Assembly (NCBI GenBank): GCA_022496805.1 | Contig: CM040089.1 | Location: 45,306,372 to 45,370,371 of the forward strand | Reading direction: 5' to 3' | DNA: 64,000 bases | Origin: Pohlia nutans | Lineage: Eukaryota > Streptophyta > Bryopsida > Bryales > Mniaceae | Part shown: piece after piece, positions 1 through 11,660 of the stretch | How positions within the stretch are numbered: the first letter of the stretch is position 1 | Layout of the letters: every line of letters begins with the position of its first letter | Notes under the pieces: generated by a model | Seen by the model: the letters and a program-made list of their open reading frames with translations, nothing else | Told to the model about the DNA's origin: nothing | The model's database searches: none | Made by a program: the position numbers and the translations under genes

Positions 1-772
1 ATTGATCAAAATCATAATACATACACTACTGGAACATCATGAACAAGAGAACACAATCCAAAAAAATAAAACAAGATATCAAACTTCCAAACACAAGAAA
101 TACCACATAGTACATGTGTTGTATTTGTAAGTGTTTACTGTATTTTCAAGTATTTGTCGTATTTTCGCGTTTTAATCATAGGTACTTTGATAGTTGCACA
201 ACTCCAAATTGAAATTTTCTTTTTCTAGAAGATGTGTATAATAAATTTCCAACTCTAAACTTCACAATTCAAAATCCAATTCCTCAGGGATTTTATGTTA
301 TTTGTATTTTGGACACTCCAATGACCATAATGTGATCAGCTAGGCACTAAAAAGTTAACTAAACTCCTGAATTTTCTCTCAAATTTTTTATATTCCGGGG
401 CCAAAAGGCAGCCCTAACAATGGTATCCTTATTGGAGCTTCTTTGAATTCAAAACAATGACATTCATTGGTCACTTTCATCAGGGATTTGTACTGGTTCC
501 TCCTGCCAGGTCACTTGTGGCTGGCGGTATATTGTTTCTGGTTACTCTTGCAATGAAATTCCGTTTCATTTGTTCCAAATATTAAAATTTTAAAAATGGA
601 AATTTTAAAAATCAGGGGTTTGTACCAGAGCTCATTTGCATCATTTAATTGAAACAAGAAAATTCTTTGGTCACATTGAAGAAGATCCCAATATTAATTC
701 CTCAGCTAAAATGTACCCCTGCGTCTGTTCAATAAGGGTCCTGTGCCACTTCTCCTCACATTAAATTTTTAG
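1..772. other. AT-rich DNA without recognisable genes
   Basis: No open frame with coding character and no repeat that I can match elsewhere in the window. It holds short A/T runs and ends where the U1 element begins. Confidence 0.5.
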
Positions 773-1979
773 AGGGGTCGACTACTCTGTGGTGCGGGGT
801 GCGGGGTGCAGGGGTGGTATATTCCCATAATGTTCCTTGAATATTCGCCAACATTAACAAAAAATTCTCTGAATCCTAAATTCTAAACCTTAACCCCTAA
901 AGGACCAAGTGGACGCATTGTGTTTAAGAATAATTTCATTACTATAATAACTTATTTGGATTCCTCAATGTTAATTAGAGAATTGTAAATTTCCGTTATG
1001 AGAACACAAAAATTCTTCAAGATTTGCAATAATGTTGATTAATCCACCAGGAAAAAAACTAAAACATCAATGCAGGTGAACTTGGGACATGATAGTTAGG
1101 GAGGTTCCCGGGGAGATTGATGACTTGGAGGGCATTTTCACACTAGGACATCACATTTGTCAAAAAAAAAGTGTACAATATATAAGACATTAACAATATA
1201 TAATAATTACGGAAAATTTTAAATATATTTAAAATGGAAATTTTTAGAATCTTTGGAATCTTTTTACATATTTTATATTATTTTGGAATATTTTGGAATA
1301 TTCCAAAAATAAATTTGAAATCTTTACACATTTTATGCAATGTAACAATTAATAACATTCACAAACATTTGCTCAACCACTCATTAACAACTGTAACAAG
1401 TCACTTCACCCAAACATAAATCTTTGAGAATCAATCATTGTTGTTGTATTTAGTTTTAGAACACCATTTTTTGTGAGCACCCGAGTGAGCATCTAGATAT
1501 AGTACATCTTTGTATGCTCCTGAAATTTCAAGTGCTAGTCATGGTTTTAAAATTTATGAGAAATTTTGCAGTAAATGACCTGTTGATTTTGCTCAATTTT
1601 TTTAGAAAACAACTCATGATCAAACCTTATAATCATGTAATATATACGGTAGATTGTTCTCAAAATTGATATATAATCTCACGACTAAGTCCCCTTTGAG
1701 TTTCAATGGTGAAGTTTTCTACATGAACACCAATTAAGAGATACAACCGCCTTCTTGAAAGCATCACGAGAAAGTGATAAAACTTTAGGGATGAACATGG
1801 TTCTTTAGGGGTTAAACCTCAAATTCTAAACCCTAAACACCACAACCCAAATCCAAACTCCAAATCCCAAACCTTAAAGTACCACGTAGTAGAGCTGATG
1901 GAACAAAATATTCCAAAATATTATGCATTTACATCCATCACCCCAATCTTGCACCACGCAATAGCTCGCCCCAATTTTG
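773..1979 (-). mobile_element. U1: inverted-repeat element split by element L
   Basis: The left end (GGGGTCGACTACTCTGTGGT) matches the reverse complement of the right end of the copy at 15116-15357. The right end, read in reverse, contains GCTATTGCGTGGTGC, which is the left end of that same copy. U1 is therefore a complete element in opposite orientation, interrupted at a TTAA by element L (890-1815). The interior is rich in CTAAACCCTAAA-like words. No coding capacity is seen. This is a non-autonomous, MITE-type element of unknown superfamily. Confidence 0.6.
890..1815. mobile_element. Family L: TTAA-flanked element, 926 bp
   Basis: The left end is TTAACCCCTAAAGGACCAAG. The right end, reverse-complemented, is TTAACCCCTAAAGAACCATG. 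This gives an inverted repeat of about 20 bp with two mismatches and TTAA at both outer edges. It sits inside U1, whose two halves flank it. The interior is AT-rich with no reading frame above about 60 codons. One copy in this window. Its outer 12 bp are the same as those of families A and F, but the interior is unrelated. Confidence 0.75.
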
Positions 1980-2011
1980 AGAGGGTCTCAACCCCTCACT
2001 GCTACAGTAAA

Positions 2012-2170
2012 ATTGATATTGAGAGTGCTAAGTGCTAACTGTTAAGTTTAGTGCAAGGCCACTAGGAGTAACACTGATATTGAGAGTGCTAAGTGCTAAC
2101 TGTTAAATTTAGTGCAAGGCCACTAAGAGTAACATTGATATTGAGAGTGTTAAGCTTAGTGCAAGGTCAC
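2012..2170. repeat. 61-bp tandem repeat, about 2.6 copies
   Basis: Units start at 2012, 2073 and 2134, and the third is shortened. Each begins ATTGATATTGAGAGTG or a close variant and contains GTGCAAGGCCACTA. A related, degenerate unit lies at about 2558-2626. No coding sense; the function is unknown. Confidence 0.85.
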
Positions 2171-2219
2171 CTCATGACCTTGGAGGAGTCATTAACATAT
2201 ATCTAGTGTCACTAGTAGA

Positions 2220-2329
2220 GAAGGTGGCGCTCCCCAAGGACATGCTCGGGCAAAATCACTGTGCGTGCGTGAAATTGGGCACTACTTGCATGGGCATCTC
2301 CTTTGGAAGTCCCACATTTTCTACTAGTG
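2220..2329. mobile_element. CACTA-type miniature element with TGT duplication
   Basis: It begins CACTAGTAGAG and ends with the inverse, CTACTAGTG. It is flanked on both sides by TGT (2217-2219 and 2330-2332). A CACTA terminus with a 3-bp target duplication is the hallmark of the CACTA (En/Spm, CMC) superfamily. At 110 bp it is an extreme deletion derivative with no coding region. Confidence 0.75.
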
Positions 2330-2351
2330 TGTAATCACATGCGTTAAGAGG

Positions 2352-2556
2352 GTATTTGAATGGGGCTATTGCATAATTGAAATATTCTAAGTATATTCCA
2401 CATAGATTCCTATATTATTTTTTACTTGAATTTAAAGCATCCTATACTACGTATAAAATTTTATAATTAGGTATAAATTTTTCCTCCCATAAATAAAAAG
2501 GACCCTACAGTTTAACGCACGTAGTATTCTACTTTTTGCATGGTCACCCCCAAGAA
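2352..2556 (+). repeat. Family V dispersed repeat, copy 1
   Basis: It aligns with 18710-18910 in the same orientation. Shared words include ACTTGAATTTAAAGCA, TATTCTAAGTATATT and AATTAGGTA followed by TTACCTCCCA-like sequence. The ends are unclear and no inverted repeat was recognised. Confidence 0.5.
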
Positions 2557-2626
2557 GGCCACTAAGAGTGACATTGATATTGACAGTACTGAGCTTAGTA
2601 GAAGGCCACTGAGAGTGACAGTGAAA

Positions 2627-2946
2627 TAAATATTTCAAAAAAAGAAAAGGCAAGGCCTTGTAAGGTATGACCTTTTAAGATATGTACAACTATAATAGAC
2701 CTTATCTTCAAATGCACTAAACCCTTATATTTGGATCCAAACTTTAGCGACACTGGAACTTAAATATTGATTACACTAAATGTGCACAATGAGAACATAA
2801 GAGTCTAGGGTTGTGATTTTGGATACACCTATAAAAAAGACTTTGATAATTCATAACTTATTTATATAATGTCCAAATAATACATCCTAAAGTGTATTAG
2901 AGTCCTTTTCACTTGCCATTAAATATGTAAAATCCAATACTAGATG
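2627..2946. other. AT-rich spacer
   Basis: About 320 bp between the degenerate 61-bp repeat unit and the first family-A element. Nothing recognised. Confidence 0.4.
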
Positions 2947-2948
2947 TT

Positions 2949-3525
2949 TGACCCCTTAAGGTCCTCACCCATTTCAAATTTGGAGAATTACAAAGATGCA
3001 TTATAAAATGAAAATAAAAGAGGGATGTTTTGAACTTGATGTATGAATTGTAAAATTTGTACATTATAAATTTTAGATTATATCCATACAATTAGATCTA
3101 TGGTTGCTATCACAAATACTTTTGTACAAAATTTGAAACTTGAAATTCAAAAATATTTGGTAATTCAATTACAAATAAGATATTAACAACATATGGATGA
3201 AATTTGTTGTAATGGGTTGAAATGCAATACTCTAAGTGTAGTGATTTTTGGAGATTTTTGTTTGTTTGATTTTATGAGTTGATTTTTTCAAAAGCACCTT
3301 TGAACTAAAATTTTATAAATTTTTGGTGAATCACTGCAACATGAAATGAGGCATAATTTTTTCACAAATCATCCCCTTTCTAATTGGTTCACACATGCAT
3401 GAAGCTAACTTTCTATAAAATCTATAGTAAAAATCCACACTGCAAAAAGTGCATGACGGATGAGAAAACGGAGTTTGATTATGTACATCATGCAAAAAGT
3501 CCATGGTTGGATGTTTAGGGGTTAA
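2949..3525 (+). mobile_element. Family A copy 1 (TTAA-flanked element)
   Basis: This copy sets the plus orientation of family A: it opens with a variant of TTAACCCCTAAACGTCC followed by TCACCC and closes with TGTTTAGGGGTTAA. The left end is decayed (TTGACCCCTTAAGGTCC). The conserved interior words GAGGGATGTTTTGAACTTGATG, split here as GAGGGATGTT and TTGAACTTGATG, plus CTCTAAGTGTAGTGATTTTT and AAATCATCCCCTTTCTAAT, recur in all copies. The short reading frames inside are not shared between copies, so this is a non-coding, non-autonomous element. Confidence 0.85.
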
Positions 3526-3696
3526 GTATACTTTAGTTACTAAAGGTTGATTCCAGTTTGTTTTGCTGTTTCTATGAATAATGTTTCTGCCATGTATGCC
3601 CCAACGTTCAAAGTTAATGAAATTATATTTGCGAAGTATTTTTTGGGAACAATATTTGGGAAGTTTGTAAAATGTCATGTATATAAGTTTCATGTA

Positions 3697-4878
3697 TACT
3701 GTAGTTTACTAGAAGGTTTGGCGGAAAATAATTCTAAAAATAAATGTTTAAAATTTGGGGAACTTATTGGCATTTTTTGCTGAATACCATATAAATTATA
3801 ATTTTAACAAAAGTAAGATATTGTAACTATCTACTAGGTTTTTACTTAGTTGGGAGGCTTATGCAATTTCAAGTGGAGATAAAGTGTTGCTCTTGTAATC
3901 AAGTTCATTTACATTAGTTCACAAAGAATATGGGTTAAGAAGTAGCAAGACTAGGTGAGGCTTTTGAAATGTGTTTTACACATAGTTTTGGAGTCCAATT
4001 GAACATAAAAAAGATGAAGTTTTTAAGAATTACGTCTAAATTAAAAAAAAGTTGAGAAATCTAGCCTTCTTCTATCTCCAACAAGTTTTGTATAAAAATA
4101 AGTCTTTATAAAAAAGATATGAACAAAACAATGCAACAGTGTAAAGGCCAAAAAATCAGAATGCATTCCTAACAGTTTTTTGGAGCTCATTGTTTGTACA
4201 TAGAAGTATCAACATTTTTGGAATTTTTTTTGACTAAAAACAAGTTTGGAAATCAAGTAATCTTTGACCTCCAACAAATTTTATGTCATTTGAAGACTTT
4301 ATGCAAAAAAACTATGCCTGTTATAAAAACGAAGACTAACTACGTGCTTCACCTCGGGTCAAAATTTACATATTTGCCACATGCATTGTTGATACAACTC
4401 GCGACTCCACTTGTATAAAAGACAGAGCATTTTGTACTCACAACTCACATCTTCCTTGTCAACCAATGAAATAGAGTTGAACTTGAGATCAAGCCGAATT
4501 TTTTAAAAACATCTAAAAAGTCCATATTCATTATATTGAGACTTTTCGCAGTCTCATTTTTATCTTCGACTCGAAGATAAACCGTTTTATCTCCTTACTA
4601 CTATTTTTTTTATAAATATTTAACAACAACACCTTTTGGAATTTCATTATAGAATCACTATTTGAGCATTAATTTTTTTTGGTTTCAATTATTATTTTTT
4701 AAATGAATTTTTGAATAACTAGCATTTTGTCTCAAAATCAGCTAAATGTCTCAATATAACGAATATGACCATTAAAGAGAAAAATCCCAAAATTTAAAAT
4801 ATTCTATTTTTAGATTCTTTTTGAACTTTAATTAATTATTTGGCAACAAGGTGCCGAACCTACTAGTAATCTACGGTA
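3697..4878 (+). mobile_element. M1: 1.2-kb terminal-inverted-repeat element
   Basis: The left end is TACTGTAGTTTACTAGAAGG. The right end, reverse-complemented, is TACCGTAGATTACTAGTAGG. These are the same termini as the 200-bp element at 29861-30060. The right 650 bp match 22621-22958 in reverse. The element is flanked by or contains terminal TA, suggesting a TA target site (Tc1/mariner-like), but this is inferred from end sequence only. A frame of 74 codons at 4194-4418 is not kept in the other copy, so no protein is claimed. Confidence 0.65.
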
Positions 4879-5390
4879 TAAGTGTCATGTATGTTATTCA
4901 ACAAGACATACATGATTGGCATATATCATTTGTGTCAATCAAATATGACCAAAGAGGGATCACTAAATAACAGCCAAAGAAACAATAAGGGACCTGGATC
5001 AAAGTCATTGGACCGATTGTAAGTTAGCATACACAAATTCGTTACTGACAGAAAGTCCGTAAAACGTGGGAAGTGCTTGGAATCCTTAGCACAAAGGCGG
5101 AAACGGACAGTCGCAAAGTCAATTGATTCCAAATACTTATTATAATATATTTTCCAATCTACTATATTCCAAGGACCATGCATACCGTATACAAATGACA
5201 AACAGCCCAAGAGTCTCTCTGGCCTTGAACTCCATCATACCAATAAAATTATACACTTGCATTATTATTGAAGGAAAAAGTTCGCACACACCTGGTGCGG
5301 TTGTGCTCAATTGCAGTGGGTGAAAAATTCATTCATTGATAGGTAGGTCCCCCCTTTCATAAGAAAAGTTTCAAAAAAATTTGTCCTTCC
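4879..5390. other. Unassigned spacer
   Basis: About 500 bp. Frames of 91 and 66 codons overlap here on opposite strands with no recognisable motif. I treat them as chance. Confidence 0.4.
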
Positions 5391-5793
5391 TAAGGTTGAT
5401 TGTCCTAAAACCACCAACTTAAGCAATCTGGCCTATTTTTGGCAGTGCTAAATTCGAAAAAAAAAAAAATGACCGCATTCTAAATAGGTTTTGATGAGGA
5501 TTGCAAAAATTTGCAACATCTAATTCGCATTTGTCAATTTTATACAAAATTTCAAAGTGGAAAGTAACCTGTGACCCAAATCAAACCTCTAGGTTTCCCC
5601 ATGTTCACACCATGTGGTGCTAACTTTCACTCATAATGTTACCCAAAACCACCAACTATTTCTTCGCAATGCTTGGCGTGCCATTGGTCTACTTGAATAG
5701 TGAAATTGGTGGTTTTGGGTCACAACTATGGTGGCTCCAAGAAAGGTCTACATGTCATAATTGGGGGAGGTGGTGGTTTTAGGACATCCTACC
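5391..5793 (+). mobile_element. Family O copy 1, with an empty TTAA site
   Basis: Terminal inverted repeats of about 28 bp: TAAGGTTGATTGTCCTAAAA on the left and TAAGGTAGGATGTCCTAAAA on the right strand. The interior (CACTCATAATG, then CAAAACCACCAACTA) matches 45480-45696. At 5419-5422 this copy holds a single TTAA, just where the second copy (44710-45696) carries a family-F element bounded by TTAA on each side. It is therefore the pre-insertion state of that site. No coding capacity. Confidence 0.8.
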
Positions 5794-5857
5794 TTATCGA
5801 CTGGAAGAGTTGTTCAAAATGATACACCAATCAATGGAAATTGCCCATGTGTTTCAA

Positions 5858-6075
5858 AAATAAGATAAAATAAAATGATACATCAAAATCACCATATACT
5901 GTGGGTGGGTAATGGCATCGGTACATTCATCCATTTGAACAAATTTTCATCCAATTCAGATGAATTTTATCACAATGTTTTGAATACTTTATTATCATTA
6001 AAGCCTCTCGTAAATATTGTGGGCCACAATATATGGTGATTTCGGTGTAGCTCTTCATTTTACTTTATTTTATGT
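5858..6075. mobile_element. Fold-back element Y, 218 bp
   Basis: The left arm, around AAATCACCATATACTGTGG, pairs with CCACAATATATGGTGATTT on the right. The arms extend outward through an AT-rich part (TAAAATAAAATG paired with CATTTTACTTTA) to about 48 bp. The spacer is about 120 bp. It looks like a MITE; the superfamily is unknown. Confidence 0.6.
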
Positions 6076-6165
6076 TGCACATGTAGTGAATACATGCAAA
6101 TTGTAAAAATTCAAGGAATAAAATGAAAATTTTCATTGAAAACCATTTGTAGTACCGCACCTAAC

Positions 6166-6412
6166 TGTTGGGGTCAGCATCTAACACCCGAATAATGTTT
6201 AATTTTTTTTCAAAATGATACTAATACTCTCTAAGATTCTATAGAGTTTTTTTTTTTCAATTGAATTTTTTAATAATTTTTTTTAATAATTTTTTTAAAG
6301 ATTCTCTATTTCACTATAGAAAATGACCTTTTTTTGAAAAAATAATCTCCTAAAAATTTGAGCTTCTCTTTTTATGATTATTTTTTGCTGACTTTGACGG
6401 CCGGGTATGGTA
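6166..6412. mobile_element. Degenerate inverted-repeat element
   Basis: The left end, TACCGCACCTAACTGTTGGG, weakly matches the reverse complement of the right end, TACCATACCCGGCCGTCAAA; both continue into GTCAGC. A similar right end (CGGCCGGGTACGGTA) occurs at 16797-16811. Low-complexity T-rich interior. Confidence 0.35.
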
Positions 6413-6457
6413 TAATAAACCAACACAATATTTTTAAAACCACAAATAACAACACAT

Positions 6458-6755
6458 TTAATCCTTTCAGATCCAAATGATGCACCTATTTTACATATGT
6501 GCGATAAAATGTTTGATGAATCACAAAAATGGAGTTGATATACAAAGAAAAGTTATAAATGTCAATGTGTAGATCACATCTATACGGTTGGATTTATCAT
6601 GTTTTTTATTAATATTTTTAATTAAAATTTCAAGATTTTTTAAAATTCCATTTAAAATCCCAAATTAGCAATTTTAATTAAAATTTGTTGTAATGAGTTT
6701 GGAATAATATGCGCTATGAGATGGTATAATTTCCATTTTTTGATTATTTATGTTC
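6458..6755 (+). mobile_element. K1: decayed relative of families A and F
   Basis: It starts TTAATCCTTTCAGATCC, a decayed form of the family-A terminus. It keeps the same order of interior words (GTTGATATACAAAG, then CTATACGGTTGGATT, then AAATTTGTTGTAATGAGTTT) as families A and F. A second copy lies in reverse at about 34040-34335. The right end appears cut by element Z1. Confidence 0.5.
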
Positions 6756-7072
6756 ATAACATTCAGTAGTCTCTGTGACTGCTACCTTCCCCCAATAGAA
6801 TGATGCGGAATATCCCACATCATTTCATTCCCCCAATGAAATGATGTGGGATATTCCACATCACATCAGTAGTTATGGGGGCAGGTGGCATTAAGCAAGA
6901 GCAATCAACCATGGTGAATAGTAATCAAAAGCACTCACTCAATCACAATTCAACAATGTTTTGTAATTGTTTATTTGATTCAATAGTCCATTCAATTACA
7001 AATCACTTGTCACTCTATATACAAAGGTGGATGAAACTAAAAGCCACCCTCTTGGAAGGCTACTGAATGTTA
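6755..7072. mobile_element. Z1: fold-back element with internal perfect stem
   Basis: The outer ends CATAACATTCAGTAG and CTACTGAATGTTATG are inverted repeats. Inside, 6801-6829 and 6835-6863 form a 29-bp stem with one mismatch around a 5-nt CCCCC loop. A diverged copy of the right half lies at 20950-21130 and has the same end (GGCTACTGAATGTTAC). Confidence 0.6.
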
Positions 7073-9680
7073 TGGTTCAATTGAAATATTATGCCGCTTT
7101 TCCTAATATAAAAAGATGCCAAACCGACCCATACCTTCTACCTCCTTGCATACGCTTATAAGTCCATTTGACACTTTTTAAAGTTTTATTATGCTCCTCT
7201 ATTTATCCTTCATTAACTATTGTTTTGAAAAGCCACACTCACATATGACTGCTTGCGGGAATCACCATCAACACATGCTAAATACTAATTAATGTGTGCC
7301 AAAGAAAAATAAAATCATTCAATACATAACAATATGCCCAAGCATCTGTTATATAAACTATTGCTCACTCTATCTTTTTCACAATGTGTCCACAAACTCA
7401 AGAAGTTTACCTCTTACCGTTTCAGATTGTTACTATTGCATAATTTAACAAAACAATCTATCAATGAAACCAATATTTTAGAAATTTCCCTCTTTCTTTG
7501 TCATCATATAGACATGCTTTGGACCTAATTTTGGACTAAAAAGTCTTGTAGCATTGAAAGTAATTTCATTTAGAAACCTAGAATGAAATCATTGCTAATT
7601 ATGTAAGCTTTCGTCACTATGAAAGCCATACCCGGCAAATAAAATTGTAACTTTTTATTCCCACGGAATTAGACATCAATATTACTATCATTGGAAGCAC
7701 TTCCAAAATTACATTGAATAAACATAAGAAATTCTAGATTTAGAAATTGGATGACTGAGATACATCCCACTGAAAGCACCCTATTTTTTGAAAATTTCCG
7801 TGTCTACGGCAAATCATAATAAAAAAAATGAGCCAATTATACACATCATAACAACACCTAAAAATGCCACTTTTATGCATTTGCCATTTCAATGGCCAAA
7901 CAATAAAAGAAATTTCATAAGGTTATTAGCAACCTTGAAAAAAATCCAACCTAAGTTGTTTTGTAAATTTTCAACACACAATAATATTCTACAAATTTTC
8001 AAAGTTGAATGGATAGGATATTACACACAACACACTAGACCTTCTTTAATCCCTAAATGCCTAGGATTTTGAAACATAACTTTTAAATGTATAATTATAA
8101 GATATGGTTTTGAATTATTTTTTTGAATTTCAACTTCTAAGAAAAATTGTATGACGTGATGAATATATGATGTTTAGAAGACATTTCTATAATCAAGTTT
8201 GAAAAAAAATGAGCTTTTAATATTTTTCAATTGAATTTACAAATTTTGATTTTGGAAATTTATCAAATTCATATTTTTGATACTTTCAACTTGAAATTCG
8301 GTATGATTGGTTAATTTCGTAATCCCAATCATAATGTTTCAAAAGTGGTGAATATTTTCATATGATTACTATTATAGTTTGGTAAATGTGTCTTGAGATC
8401 CTTCTAAAAGCGATTAAACAACCTGTTAATAAATAATAATCTGATTATTTCAATCCAATGTTGTTTATTATACATTTTTTACCGATCATTCCAAGAATTC
8501 ATAAGATATTAAGTTGTTTTGTATTTTGAACATAATTATAAAGATTAAATCTTTCTATATATTATATTATATTATTTTATTTTATTTTTATTTTTGATAT
8601 GGATATTCAATCAATTTGTGAAGATGTCATCCAATTCTTATTGTTCACAACTTCTATTTTTATAATGCCAACCTCAATAAACATATTTTGTATATTTTTT
8701 ACAGTAAATTTTAATAGCTATTTGAAATAGACATTGAAGGATCAAGATGCTAAAAATGTAATTTAAAATAAACTATTCGTCATTCAATGAATTAGAACAA
8801 GATTTCATAAAGTTAATTTTTTTTCTTTTTGCCAATCCAAAAATTCAAAATTCAAAAAGTTAAGTTTAGGCAACTATTCTTAGCTTCAAAAATCTAGGAC
8901 AACCAAATATGATCGCCGAGGCATTTATGGGTTAAATGAATATCCTTGAAGAACGAAATGTTTCAACTCCTATCAATTGCCTCAAATAATTCTTTAACAA
9001 CTATTGGTTGGCTTAAAAAATAAATAAAATTCCTATTGGTTTCCTCGAAGAAAAAAAAAAAAAAAAAAAACACCTGTTGGTTATTTCACTAGTAGGGACA
9101 CCACCCATGTAGATGAATAGCCCGATAGGATGCTGCTAAGAAGCCGATGTTGAGGCAGGAAGCAAGAGGTAGCCCAGTGCATGACATAGTAACTGACCCA
9201 TTCTCTCCATCATGGACACTACCATGGATTTCTCTCGATTCGTATCGAATATGGAATGTTGGTGATGCAGAATCTTATTGGGAATGAAGAGTTAACGTAG
9301 CAATAAGAACAAGCGTCAGTATGTCAAGAATAATGAAGAACCCAGTCTCTCATGGTACTATCTCGTGTTTGAGCCGCGTTTACAGAGCTCAATTATTCTT
9401 GAGCCGGTTGCCGTGCTTGCACTAGGCCACACAATTTATGAATCCACTCGGAGTTGCCGTTGGAGAGGGCTTTTATGCTCACCCTATCCCACTGTAGCTC
9501 CCACCAAAACTTTGTAGGGAAGGTAAGTAGGTGTGTACATGACTACATGTGCAACCCACGATCTTTGAAATTTTAAAAATAGACTTACTTGATCTAATTT
9601 AGAAATGAACAAAATGAGTGGACAAATGTTCCTATTGGTTGAGGGTTGATCAATTAGGAGAAGATACAAATTTCAAGGAC
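7073..9680. other. Long AT-rich stretch without recognisable genes
   Basis: No coding frame with a recognisable product. Two points stand out. There is a run of 20 A at 9051-9070. From about 9080 to 9480 the composition becomes less AT-rich, as though from another source, but neither strand gives a frame I recognise. A degraded retroposon is possible and unproven. Confidence 0.4.
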
Positions 9681-10231
9681 TTAACCCCTGAGCGCTCAAA
9701 CGACCATTTTTTGGTCGCTGCCCGAATCTAACGGGCTGCCTGGAACAAAAAAAATGTTTTTTTGAAAAACTTTAAAATATATTAAAATACTACATCAAGT
9801 CTACTTTCCAACCCAATTTGAATTATGGCAATCCGAGTTAAACTCCACCCGGGAGAATTTTTCAAAGTAGATCACCTCAATATTGTCTTAGTGTTATAAA
9901 ATTTGCTATTTGGGGAAAGTAATGATGATCCCTCCATCATTTCTTTTGCTTTTTTGAAGTTTACAATAGATAGTCCAACTTTAACCAATCATACTAAATT
10001 TTGAACTCTAAAGTTGAAAATTATAATTTATACAAATTTTCAAAGGTTAATGCTTTTAAATTCATTAAAAAATGATCTAAAGTTATTTTTGGAAGTTTGA
10101 CCGAACGGATAATTTGTAGAGATGATACTGTACATTTTGTCTATTGAACCAAACTTCATCAAACATATGGAAGGCACATATTATGACACATCTATGTTTT
10201 GTCCAATACCCCTCGGGCTTTTATGGGTTAA
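9681..10231. mobile_element. Family B: TTAA-flanked element, 551 bp
   Basis: The left end is TTAACCCCTGAGCG and the right end is TTTTATGGGTTAA, with TTAA at both edges. At 9701-9717 the palindrome CGACCATTTTTTGGTCG lies just inside the left end, where family A has CGTCCATTTTTTGGACG. The interior does not match family A. Single copy here; no coding capacity. Confidence 0.6.
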
Positions 10232-10521
10232 AATAGACATTGAGGGAACCTGCTGAACTTTGTGGGCTTGCCATCTCCTTGCTACAAGTCTTTCAAAGAT
10301 TGTGGATACTCACTATCTTCATGACAGGTGGGGAAGACATAGAAGTGTTCTTTTCATCCACTTCCCACTCAAAAATAGTAGGGACAAAGAGCATGAAATC
10401 AAGTCCTAATCCGAGTGGCTTGGGGATGTTTTTATTCAAGAAAACTTGATAAAGGGTTGGATAAGTATATTCTCCTTTGCTTGTCACTGATGGTTGTTCT
10501 AAGGTGACACAATAGGTGACG

Positions 10522-11413
10522 AGGTGAAAGCACGAAAAAATCTACCACCTCTGACCCTTACGACGATTCAACAATGCAAGGTTCAAAGATACATTATAAA
10601 TCTGAATTTTGTAAAAAAAATTAACAATAAAATAAAACATTTGTTGTCCTATAAAGTCTACCAAAAAAAGTTGAGAAAATGATCTTCAATAAGTAGTTAT
10701 AAATTTTTTATTGACTTAGAAGTGGCCAAAATTGAAAAAGTAGTTAAGTACCAATCAACGAAGTTGGTATAAAACAAGCAAAAAGTATATTAAAACATTT
10801 TTTTTTTCTACTTTTTTTTTTGTCAAGGACCTTAACTCTATCATTATCTCAAAGTTCATAAAAATTATACTCATGTTGAGTGTATTTAAGGTCATCAATT
10901 TTTCAACGGAGATTGCATTTAGGCATTCATTTTCAAACACTACTTTTTGTAAACATTTTTTAAGATTAGAGTTATTTGTAAAGGCATCCGGTCTTTTGTC
11001 CTCCTTTTTTCATGGACCAGAGCTGGTACCAGAGTTGGTCGTCATCAATCTGACACCACTCCTCCTCACGGTCCCACCCCACTACCCAATTCTTCTCCCT
11101 CCCTCCAAATTTTTATGAATAAAAATTTCAATCTATCCAGTGTTCTATTTTGGGTCTACAGTGAGATCATGCCGATCCTGTCCTTTCCAAATTACATGTC
11201 AAAAAGAAGGGTTTTGAGGGACTTTACAATTAACTCTATTATGTTTTGGAAATTTGGGTTCGAATACCTATAAGAACTCTAGTAAGAGGGCTTCATGAAA
11301 TTAGAACCAAAATATAATATATTTTCATATAAATTTATGACCTTTGATCAAAACAATTATGATTTCAGTATAGCAGACTAACTTTTTGACAGAGTTTTTG
11401 TGTGCTTTCATCT
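10522..11413 (+). mobile_element. Family J copy 1, with GACG target duplication
   Basis: The termini AGGTGAAAGCACGAAAAA and (reverse-complemented) AGATGAAAGCACACAAAAA are flanked by the direct repeat GACG at 10518-10521 and 11414-11417. It aligns along its whole length with 50977-51588, apart from an extra segment of about 272 bp (10967-11238), itself an inverted-repeat element. No transposase is encoded. Superfamilies with 4-bp duplications other than TTAA include Sola and Chapaev, but I cannot assign one. Confidence 0.8.
10967..11238. mobile_element. Small inverted-repeat element nested in J copy 1
   Basis: The left end is TAGAGTTATTTGTAAAG and the right end, reverse-complemented, is TAGAGTTAATTGTAAAG: 17 bp with one mismatch. 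The segment is absent from J copy 2, which gives an independent view of the unoccupied site. It is richer in C and T than its host. A TA at each edge is compatible with a Tc1/mariner-type target. Confidence 0.65.
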
Positions 11414-11660
11414 GACGCCAAATGAAAAGATTCTTGAATGGGTGTTCCTTCGTAAGAGACATTTTGCAATGTGAAAAGCTTTTACAACCTTTGTGCAAGT
11501 GGGCAGTGAATCATAGCGCCCACATGCACACCCATTGTGATGGTCAATTATGGCTATAGTTGACACATGCAAGTCTGTTAACTTTTCTAGTGCTATGGAT
11601 GATTGGATTCTTTTTTGAGTCCAATTTCTGAGCCAATTTCTGAATACTCGTTCCCTTTCC

